Source of the DNA: a bacterium
GTDB lineage: Bacteria; Patescibacteriota; Saccharimonadia; Saccharimonadales; OMJO01
Length of the DNA: 34,542 nt
Direction: 5' to 3'
NCBI GenBank assembly: GCA_900299395.1
Contig: OMJO01000022.1
Location: forward strand, 1 to 34,542
The position numbers were made by a program, and so were the translations under genes. A model generated the notes under the pieces. That model ran no database searches and was not told where the DNA came from. It saw nothing but the letters and a program-made list of their open reading frames with translations. Shown piece by piece: positions 9,988-17,030 of this stretch; position 1 is the first letter of the stretch; each line of letters starts with the position of its first letter.

Positions 9988-10500
9988 TTATAGCGCAGCT
10001 TCTAGGGCCGCCCACTCAGCATGTGCGTCATCTTCGGGGACATTGACACTAACCTGATCGCCAGGCTTAGCTTTGAAATACGTAACACTAGCTAAAAGAA
10101 CACGGTATTCTTTATCCCCAACTTCAACAAAGTAGTGTCCGTTCTCTTGTTTTAGCACGCCAACAACTTGTTTTCGAGGGATAGGTCCAATTTGTTTGTA
10201 CATAAAAGCACCATCATCTGCGATAGTAAGTTTTAAAATGTCACCTTGGACGAGTTTCGATTTGCTAGCGTAGTTTGCTGGGACTGGATACGTTTTCCCA
10301 TCAGACCCCACCATACTTTGACCGTCAAAAACACCCTCAATCACTTTTCCGAGTGGTTCATCTTTCAGATTTGCAGTCGGTACTGTTTCATCGCCGCCTA
10401 CAACACTCACCAAGAGTTCTTTGGCGGCTGCCAAACTTGTCTCAGCCTCTGCGATCAGTGCTTTTAATCGTTTTATTTGTTTCTCTGGTACGTCCGCCAT
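9988..10500 (-). CDS. Hypothetical protein, N-terminal coiled coil plus beta-rich domain
   Basis: Full ORF MADVPEKQIKRLKALIAEAETSLAAAKELL...; no family recognised. Confidence 0.75.
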   Translation of the reverse strand: MADVPEKQIKRLKALIAEAETSLAAAKELLVSVVGGDETVPTANLKDEPLGKVIEGVFDGQSMVGSDGKTYPVPANYASKSKLVQGDILKLTIADDGAFMYKQIGPIPRKQVVGVLKQENGHYFVEVGDKEYRVLLASVTYFKAKPGDQVSVNVPEDDAHAEWAALEAAL

Positions 10501-10599
10501 TGTGTTTCCTGTCTCTCACCTCAAGTGTTTGTTTGCTACACTTATGGCCCTACCGTATCACGTTAGCTTCGTCAAGTCAAAATAGCGATTGTCCATCTG

Positions 10600-10639
10600 T
10601 GGAAAAGTAAAACCGCTCCCTGTTACCAAAGAGCGGTTT
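10600..10639 (-). terminator. Intrinsic terminator downstream of rplL
   Basis: Minus strand AAACCGCTC-(12 nt)-GAGCGGTTT followed by TACTTTTC; 9-bp perfect arms at 10610-10618 and 10631-10639. Confidence 0.75.
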
Positions 10640-10659
10640 CGGCGTAAAAAGTAGACCTC

Positions 10660-11040
10660 TTACGCAAGTTCGACTGTTGCGCCAGCTTCTTCCAAAACTT
10701 TTTTGGCGTTTTCGGCGTCGTCTTTCTTTGCCTTTTCCAAAACAGTTTTAGGTGCACCGTCAACAACGGCCTTAGCTTCACCAAGACCAAGACCAGTCAG
10801 GTCTTTCACGGCCTTAATAACAGCAACTTTTTGAGCACCAGCGTCCTTAAGGACAACATCGTACTCAGCTTTTGCTTCCTCAGCTGGAGCAGCGTCACCG
10901 CCGGCGCCAGGAGCAGCAACGGCAACAGCTGCTGCTGCAGGCTCGATGCCATACTCATCTTTTAAGATCTGACCAAGTTCATTAACTTCGAGTACACTCA
11001 AGTTTACGAGCTGTTCAGCGAATTTTTTCAAATCTGCCAT
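10660..11040 (-). CDS. rplL: 50S ribosomal protein L7/L12
   Basis: [49 protein letters not shown]-type C-terminal domain. Confidence 0.98.
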   Translation of the reverse strand: MADLKKFAEQLVNLSVLEVNELGQILKDEYGIEPAAAAVAVAAPGAGGDAAPAEEAKAEYDVVLKDAGAQKVAVIKAVKDLTGLGLGEAKAVVDGAPKTVLEKAKKDDAENAKKVLEEAGATVELA

Positions 11041-11055
11041 AGCTATATCCTTCCC

Positions 11056-11580
11056 TTACTTACTTGTATTTGCTTCAAGCGCGCTCAAAATACCGTGCAG
11101 GTTCCCTGAAAGGCCGCTCATCACGCCACGAACTGGTGAGTTCAATGTGTTGATGATGCCAGCGATCAGTTGGTTCTTGCTTGGTAGAGCTGCGAGAGCT
11201 TTTACGTCCTCCGCGCTAATGAATGTACCATCTTCAGTAAAGGCGCCAACGAAGCTAAGGCTTGGTTGGGTCTTTGCGAAGGTAGCGATCACTTGTGCAG
11301 GGGCAACTTCATCTTGATTGTTGAATGCGTACAGCAACATTCCATTGAGTGCGCTGGTGTCAGCATCTTGGTACTGATCATGAGCGTTTAAAGCTTTGAT
11401 GACCAAGCGGTTCTTGACCACTTTCATGGTTGTGCCATTATCTTTACCTTGTCGGCGTAGTGCCTGCAACGCCTTTACGGGCGTTCCTTGGTATGCAGCA
11501 ACAACTGTCATCTTTGAATCACTCAATAGCTGGCTGATTTCTTCAACAACTTGATTCTTCTTGTCTTTTGTAAGTGCCAT
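11056..11580 (-). CDS. rplJ: 50S ribosomal protein L10
   Basis: MALTKDKKNQVVEEISQLLSDSKMTVVAAYQG...; adjacent to rplL. Start at 11580 preferred over the ORF start at 11622. Confidence 0.95.
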   Translation of the reverse strand: MALTKDKKNQVVEEISQLLSDSKMTVVAAYQGTPVKALQALRRQGKDNGTTMKVVKNRLVIKALNAHDQYQDADTSALNGMLLYAFNNQDEVAPAQVIATFAKTQPSLSFVGAFTEDGTFISAEDVKALAALPSKNQLIAGIINTLNSPVRGVMSGLSGNLHGILSALEANTSK

Positions 11581-11648
11581 AAGATTTCCTCTTGTTAGCA
11601 TTAAATCATCGACCGTAGGCAATGCCTTGATTTAATAGTTACCGTATT

Positions 11649-11677
11649 AAAAAAGCCTTTAGCGCTGAGCCAAAGAC
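11649..11677 (-). terminator. Attenuator-type intrinsic terminator in the rplJ leader
   Basis: Minus strand GTCTTTGGC-tcagc-GCTAAAGGC-TTTTTT. Arms at 11669-11677 and 11655-11663, T6 at 11649-11654, lying upstream of the rplJ start. Confidence 0.75.
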
Positions 11678-11751
11678 TTACACGATGTCAGAAAACATAT
11701 TGTTTCTACCTCGGCGACATAATTAAGGTTTTCGCCCGTCGCTGTCTTTGG
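11670..11751 (-). ncRNA. Ribosomal protein L10 leader (cis-regulatory RNA)
   Basis: Minus strand CCAAAGAC...AGCGACGGGCGAAAACCTTAATTATGTCGCCGAGGTAG...GTCTTTGG: closing stem plus the conserved L10-binding-like core, upstream of rplJ. Confidence 0.85.
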
Positions 11752-11763
11752 TAACTAGGCTAG

Positions 11764-11792
11764 ATTATACAAAAAAACACTTCTCAACTCAA
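11764..11792 (-). promoter_or_regulatory. Sigma70-type promoter for rplJ-rplL
   Basis: -35 TTGAGT (11787-11792), 17-bp spacer, -10 TATAAT (11764-11769), immediately upstream of the L10 leader. Confidence 0.75.
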
Positions 11793-11799
11793 GTGCAAT

Positions 11800-11829
11800 T
11801 TGACAACATTGTTTATTCGGGCGTAAAAT
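11800..11829 (+). promoter_or_regulatory. Sigma70-type promoter for the 12002-14671 operon
   Basis: -35 TTGACA (11800-11805), 18-bp spacer, -10 TAAAAT (11824-11829); predicted TSS about 11835-11839. Confidence 0.7.
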
Positions 11830-11848
11830 GACGCGGATATGTCAAACG

Positions 11849-11985
11849 TAATCTGTCGTAGCTCTTATAAGCACACTGTGGCCTTTTTTGGTCTCGTGCT
11901 CATTATGGGCTAATGGCAGATTGACTTCGGCATAACAATAATCACCCACCGAGCAATCTGCCAAAGAGAGGAGCTCGGTTTTTTT
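11849..11985 (+). promoter_or_regulatory. Putative transcription attenuator/riboswitch-like leader (unclassified)
   Basis: P1 11849-11864 with 11907-11923; P2 AGCAC/GTGCT; P3 GGCC/GGTC with U6 loop. Antiterminator 11914-11930 with 11949-11963. Terminator ACCGAGC (11948-11954)/GCTCGGT (11973-11979) plus T7 (11979-11985). Confidence 0.7.
11948..11985 (+). terminator. Intrinsic terminator 17 nt upstream of the 12002 start codon
   Basis: ACCGAGC-(18 nt)-GCTCGGT followed by TTTTTTT. Confidence 0.75.
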
Positions 11986-12001
11986 ATGAGAAGAGAGACA
12001 A

Positions 12002-13201
12002 ATGGCAACACACGAAGCACAACCCAGTCCAGCGGAACAACCATTCAATATTACGGTTGAAAACACGCTTTCATTGCAGGATCTAGCTAGTTTAGATGCC
12101 CAAGGCTACTCTGTTGTGCGTTCATCGCACGTCGGCAATCAGTATCCTTCCAATCTTGCCTGGATTCAAGAAGGTGGGCGTGCCGTGTGGTATGACCGTA
12201 CGCTTGCCTCTCGAGACAATAACTACTATCCCCATTTGCACGTAGCTAGTGGTGAGTCACATTCGTTGTACGGCACACATGATCAGTTGACCACGCACGC
12301 CGTAGTGGAAACGCCACCACCAGGCTACGAGGATTTAGCTGGTGAGTCTGCAACAAGTTTCCATTTGCAAGGATTGGCGCGTGCCTATCCGCTGGCAAAC
12401 GTTTTGCCATATGAGGGGTATTTATTAAAAAATCAGCCCGAAGCAGCTGAGATACTCGATATCTTGCATCGCGGTGGCTTTCGTCACTACTTTAACCGTT
12501 TTGTGCATAGCGACGGGCATGTCGAGGATGTTTCGGCTATACCTGATGCGCCGAGACACTTAACAGTTGGCGAACACGCTGACAGCGACCGTGTTGGATT
12601 TATCCCGGCAAACGAGGTCAATGTAGCGCTATTTGGCGTGCTGGAAGCGTTGCGCTCAGGGCGAACTACACAATATCATTTATCGGGGCCAGATATGATC
12701 GGCTATGCAGCAAAGATGCAGCCGGAGCTAAGTGCAATGTACGCTACTGTTAGGCGGGCAGCCTCATTCCGCGCTGAATTACCCGACCATATTCATATGA
12801 AGGTTGTGCCGTCCGCCGCAGCTCGTTTTTTAGTAAGACATTCGGATGGTGAAGCCCTGGACGCATTGTTTGACACTCATGGCGACATGGCAGTCACAGA
12901 GGATATGATTTCGGCAGAAGCGGCAGATTACTTTGGCCCTGACGCCACAATAACTGATGAGGCGAAACGAAAGGCTTTTGTGGAACGCAAACATCAGGTG
13001 CTGGGTGTAACGCGTAAGGTATTTGATGAAGCACTGGTGCACGTAATGCCAGCCATGACTGGACCCGGTGAGCCTTCATTTCCTTCACAATACGACGCAG
13101 TTTATATGCGCCCTGAAAACCGACTATGGAAACTGTCAGACTTGCAACATTTGTACAAAACTATGACGAAACGCTATAAGGCACTACAAAAAGGAAAATA
13201 A
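12002..13201 (+). CDS. Hypothetical protein, first gene of D-amino-acid/dipeptidase operon
   Basis: 399-aa ORF downstream of promoter and attenuator; stop overlaps the next ATG by 1 nt (TAATG); no family recognised. Confidence 0.85.
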   Translation: MATHEAQPSPAEQPFNITVENTLSLQDLASLDAQGYSVVRSSHVGNQYPSNLAWIQEGGRAVWYDRTLASRDNNYYPHLHVASGESHSLYGTHDQLTTHAVVETPPPGYEDLAGESATSFHLQGLARAYPLANVLPYEGYLLKNQPEAAEILDILHRGGFRHYFNRFVHSDGHVEDVSAIPDAPRHLTVGEHADSDRVGFIPANEVNVALFGVLEALRSGRTTQYHLSGPDMIGYAAKMQPELSAMYATVRRAASFRAELPDHIHMKVVPSAAARFLVRHSDGEALDALFDTHGDMAVTEDMISAEAADYFGPDATITDEAKRKAFVERKHQVLGVTRKVFDEALVHVMPAMTGPGEPSFPSQYDAVYMRPENRLWKLSDLQHLYKTMTKRYKALQKGK

Positions 13202-13977
13202 TGTTCACAAAAGCCTACATTACGTCTCAAAGTCAGCTTTTGGCCGTGCCAGCTTCAGAACGCTGGAAGTATTACCTTGACAGGAAGTTATTACAGACTA
13301 TCGTCCACTTTTCTGACGATGATGACCCAATGGTTACGCGACGCGATATCGAGAAAGCGGGTATAGCCTGTGAGCCGTTTTGGGAAGATACAGCTGGATA
13401 TCTTGATAATGAAGGAAAAGCATTTCAACGATATCGCCAGATGCATCCTGAATTTGACATTTGTATTCGAAAAATAGCTCTTGAGCGGCTGTTGCAAGCG
13501 CAAAAGATACTGGGGGCACAAGCGCAGATTGTAATCAAGGCAGCATATCGACCGCTAGCTGTTCAGCGTGATGTATTTAACGCGGAGCTGACCGTCGTCA
13601 GGAGTGCGCGCCCAGAGTGGTCAGAAAAACAAAGCCGTGCGTATTTACTAGAATATGTGACTGACCCAGAAGTTTACCTGCCCCCGCATGCTAGTGGTGG
13701 AACGGTGGATATTGTGCTGAAACACCCCAGGAGCAATGAGCTGCTTGATATGGGTGTGCCCGTGAATAGTGTCGATGATCGCTCTTGGACTGCAAATATG
13801 GATGGCCTGACTTCCGAACAAAAGAACAACCGAAAATTTATAACCAAGACTATGTTGCAGGCTGGCTTTGCCAATTTAGCATCTGAGTGGTGGCACTATA
13901 GTTTTGGCGATCAACGCTGGGCAGTGTTTTACAGCAAAGCAGAAGCACTTTATAGTACACCGGAAGGATTGAAATAA
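13201..13977 (+). CDS. D-alanyl-D-alanine dipeptidase (VanX/DdpX, M15D family)
   Basis: AAYRPLAVQ (catalytic Arg region), PHASGGTVDIVL (zinc ligands H and D), EWWHYSF (E and H), VDDRSW; matches the VanX motif set. Confidence 0.9.
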   Translation: MFTKAYITSQSQLLAVPASERWKYYLDRKLLQTIVHFSDDDDPMVTRRDIEKAGIACEPFWEDTAGYLDNEGKAFQRYRQMHPEFDICIRKIALERLLQAQKILGAQAQIVIKAAYRPLAVQRDVFNAELTVVRSARPEWSEKQSRAYLLEYVTDPEVYLPPHASGGTVDIVLKHPRSNELLDMGVPVNSVDDRSWTANMDGLTSEQKNNRKFITKTMLQAGFANLASEWWHYSFGDQRWAVFYSKAEALYSTPEGLK

Positions 13978-13981
13978 CAGT

Positions 13982-14671
13982 ATGAAACAGATAATCGGCA
14001 TAGTAGGTGGTACTGGTCCATTGGCTAGTACTCATTTGTGTTCGCTTCTTACTGAGCTACATCTTGTGAAGAGTGATCAGGATCATGTTCCGTTTGTGCA
14101 CATTAGCCATCCGCAAATACCTGATAGAAGTGCTTTTTTGCGCGGTGAAGGCGAAAATCCGACTGCAGCTATAGTCTCAGTCATTGAACGCTTACAACAG
14201 GCTGGTGCTACCATGGCCTGTGTTGCCTGTAATACCGCGCATGCTCCTCAGATTTATGATGAGATTTCAAGAAAAAGCCCGCTGCCACTTGTTAATCTTG
14301 TTGCTACGACAGCAGATTTTGTCATATCGTCTGTTCCTAATGCAAAAACCGTCGGTATTTTAGGTACGACTGGTACGGTGTCAGCGAATGTGTATGCACT
14401 CTACTTTGAGCGGCATCAAGTTGCGGTTAAATACCTACAACCAGACCACCAGCAACAGGTAATGCGTACCATCTATGAGATAAAGGCGTCTGGGCCTACT
14501 GGCGAGCACTCTAAGCTTATTACGGCACTGTCGGGGACACTCCTGCATTCCGGTTGTGATGCAGTTGTCCTAGGATGTACAGAGCTTAGCCTACTAGACT
14601 ACCCAACATCAAAAGTTATGTTTGATCCCGTGCGCATTCTGGCTGAACATTTGCTAGAGCGGGCAGCCTAG
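13982..14671 (+). CDS. Aspartate/glutamate racemase family protein
   Basis: IGIVGGTGPLASTHL; catalytic Cys motifs VACNTAHAP and VVLGCTELSLL. Confidence 0.92.
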   Translation: MKQIIGIVGGTGPLASTHLCSLLTELHLVKSDQDHVPFVHISHPQIPDRSAFLRGEGENPTAAIVSVIERLQQAGATMACVACNTAHAPQIYDEISRKSPLPLVNLVATTADFVISSVPNAKTVGILGTTGTVSANVYALYFERHQVAVKYLQPDHQQQVMRTIYEIKASGPTGEHSKLITALSGTLLHSGCDAVVLGCTELSLLDYPTSKVMFDPVRILAEHLLERAA

Positions 14672-14675
14672 TTTC

Positions 14676-17030
14676 TCATTCAGCTTGATCGAGCTTTTCT
14701 AGTTTGTACTGCGTGGCTCGTTCGGCTGCTAGCCGGGTTAATTCAGGATTTTCATCTTGGTTGACGAATTTCATTGCTTCAGCAAGCATGGGGTGCCGTG
14801 CGGTAAGTTGTTCGTGCATCTGTTGTACTAGTTTACGATAGCCAGGATGGCCTTGAGGGGCTGTCCGTAGTTCATGAAAATGGAAAGCTTCACGGGCGTT
14901 ATACGTAACTGTCCAACGCATCTTATGGCCAAGCAAGGTCGCATAATGGGCTTCGTAGGTATAACCGGCGGCTTGTAGGTGGCTATAAAGGGCTGCTGAT
15001 AGGTCAAAGCATTGCTCAAATTGTTCACTTAGTCCCGCTTCTTCAATAAGTTCTGGCACATCAAAACCATAACGGGGACTCAGTGCTTGCCATTCCAGAT
15101 CGTCTACCATGCGATGCCGCTGTAAATCGCGGAAAATGCCATAATCGCACACGAGGTCCCACGTGTAGTGGGCCTGCTCAAGGGCACGACCAGGACGATG
15201 TCGTCGATTAAGGCGTTCACCCATATAAGTCGTAAAGACATCCATTTTTTTGTCTATAGACCACGTGTCGACCTCGGCTTGTATCTCGCGCAATGACATG
15301 GTGCTGTGCTCATAGAGCATGTGAGGTACTAGATCCAACTCGTTGGTTGGGCTAACTTTTAAAAGTTGCACGGACGCAGGATAGCTGCCGTACGAACCCT
15401 TGAGATATTTATCTGCCAAGTCGCGAACAGCGTGCCTTGTATTAGCAAAATAAGCTGTCATGGCACCACCGCGTTCTGGTTTGTCCGCCCGCTCGAGGAA
15501 CGTAGGGATAACTTTTCTGGCTTCAGCAAGGATTTCATCACCTGTTTTTCTCGCCTCGTGACTATCACTTGCCCGCAGTCTCATAATAAGGTTTTCGAGC
15601 GCTTGTCCACTAGCAAAGATGCCGACAGTTGATTTTGTTGACACTGGTAATACAGGCCGTACAGCATCACACGCCTGAGCTCGAATAGCTGCACGCCAAG
15701 CGCCATCTTGTTCTTCCTTTTTGACTGACGAGTTTCTGGCAAGATAGTCAGCGAGCTCATGCACCATGGAGGAATAGAGGTCAAAGATGTTGTCCATGTG
15801 CTGACGATACAGTCGCTTTGTGGCAACGTTTAACGTTTCTGGCGTATAGTATCTGTAATTACCATCGTTGTCTTTCTGGTCAAAATAGATATACCGGGTT
15901 GATTGTTCCAGATAGGATGCCAAACGACCCCACTCCAACTGTTTCGTCAGGAGGTTGCTGGCTCCTTCTACTACAATATGCTGCCCCGCAAGTTGTTGTA
16001 CTGAATCATCACCGTACGCCGTGATAACACGCTTTAACAAACCGGTGTCCTTGCCTTCGTGGACCGCAAATTCGTCCAATATGGTTATGCGCATATCATC
16101 ACCGCGTCTACTCAAACGAGCCATAGCGGCGGCAACGGTCATGGCGCTGAGCTTGTCAGTGAATCCGTAAACGTTACCTTCTGTATTGGTGACCGCTTCT
16201 TTAAGGAATTGTGCGCCTTCATTAGTTATTTGATATCGTCCCTGCTTGTCTTTGTATACGTAGGGGTTTGGTGTAACGGAAGTAGTTTTCTGCAAAATAG
16301 CCGCGTTTTCTGTACTTTTTCTCTCTGGTTTGGAAGGTAAAAGTGGCAGTACGGTACGCCACAGTATTTCGTGTATTGTATCAATATCAAGTAGTTGGCC
16401 GTCGCGCACACAGTCAAGGCGGCTGAAATCTTTCGGGAATAACTGACAAAGGTCATCGTATACTTCTACAGACTTTTGTAGATGATTGAGGTCTGCCTCG
16501 TGCAAGTCACGTTGTTTTTTGGTGTACGTACGTTCGGCTTTCTGATCCACCAAATTCTGTGCAATCTCGGCCGGTACGCGAAGCACAAACGATTTATCAG
16601 GACGAGGGATACGAAGCATTTCAAATTCCAGATTATCTAGCCAGATAAAGTATCCGCGTCTTTGTTCCGGACTAGCAAATTTGGTACCTTGATGCGCCAT
16701 GTTTGAGCCGGTAAATCTATTTGCTAGGACGATCTTGCCTTCGCTCAAAGCCTGCCTAATCTGGCTGGCGGCCTGGAAGCGATCGAGAGCGTAAAACAAT
16801 GATCCAGTGTACGGTCCTACTTGATCGGCCGACCCATAGTTGCCATTTAGGTACTCCTGTACAAAGTAACTTGAGGGCTGGTCGTACTGCGGAAAATCAA
16901 ACGTTGCGACGCTATAGCCTTCACGTTCAAGTCTTTCAGCAAGCTTTTTGAACTGCGTACCTTTCCCCGACCCATCTGTTCCTTCCAGAACTAGAAAAGC
17001 ACCTGTTTGGGAGAGGCTTTCATTGTTCAT
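14676..17030 (-). CDS. Fusion protein: thymidylate kinase - ThyX-like - ThyX-like
   Basis: N-term FLVLEGTDGSGKGTQFKKLAERL (Tmk). Then two ThyX-like regions: LEWGRLASYLEQSTRYIYF...RPVLPVSTKSTVGIFASGQALENLIMRLRASDSHEARK, and FRDLQRHRMVDDLEWQALSPRYG...GHKMRWTVTYNAREAFHFHELRTAPQGHPGYRK. Start MNNESLSQ at 17030 (ATGA overlap with the upstream stop). Confidence 0.85.
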   Translation of the reverse strand: MNNESLSQTGAFLVLEGTDGSGKGTQFKKLAERLEREGYSVATFDFPQYDQPSSYFVQEYLNGNYGSADQVGPYTGSLFYALDRFQAASQIRQALSEGKIVLANRFTGSNMAHQGTKFASPEQRRGYFIWLDNLEFEMLRIPRPDKSFVLRVPAEIAQNLVDQKAERTYTKKQRDLHEADLNHLQKSVEVYDDLCQLFPKDFSRLDCVRDGQLLDIDTIHEILWRTVLPLLPSKPERKSTENAAILQKTTSVTPNPYVYKDKQGRYQITNEGAQFLKEAVTNTEGNVYGFTDKLSAMTVAAAMARLSRRGDDMRITILDEFAVHEGKDTGLLKRVITAYGDDSVQQLAGQHIVVEGASNLLTKQLEWGRLASYLEQSTRYIYFDQKDNDGNYRYYTPETLNVATKRLYRQHMDNIFDLYSSMVHELADYLARNSSVKKEEQDGAWRAAIRAQACDAVRPVLPVSTKSTVGIFASGQALENLIMRLRASDSHEARKTGDEILAEARKVIPTFLERADKPERGGAMTAYFANTRHAVRDLADKYLKGSYGSYPASVQLLKVSPTNELDLVPHMLYEHSTMSLREIQAEVDTWSIDKKMDVFTTYMGERLNRRHRPGRALEQAHYTWDLVCDYGIFRDLQRHRMVDDLEWQALSPRYGFDVPELIEEAGLSEQFEQCFDLSAALYSHLQAAGYTYEAHYATLLGHKMRWTVTYNAREAFHFHELRTAPQGHPGYRKLVQQMHEQLTARHPMLAEAMKFVNQDENPELTRLAAERATQYKLEKLDQAE

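Noticed and set aside
11835-12001. T-box riboswitch interpretation of the leader
   Set aside because: No T-box core (AGGGUGGNACCGCG-like) and no convincing specifier stem; downstream genes are not aminoacylation or transport genes.
11842-12066. Minus-strand 74-aa ORF over the operon leader
   Set aside because: It overlaps the plus-strand promoter-leader structure and the start of the 12002 gene; no recognisable protein features.
13201-13977. Vancomycin resistance cassette
   Set aside because: Only a VanX-like dipeptidase is present; no VanH, VanA-type ligase or VanRS neighbours, so a resistance label is not supported.
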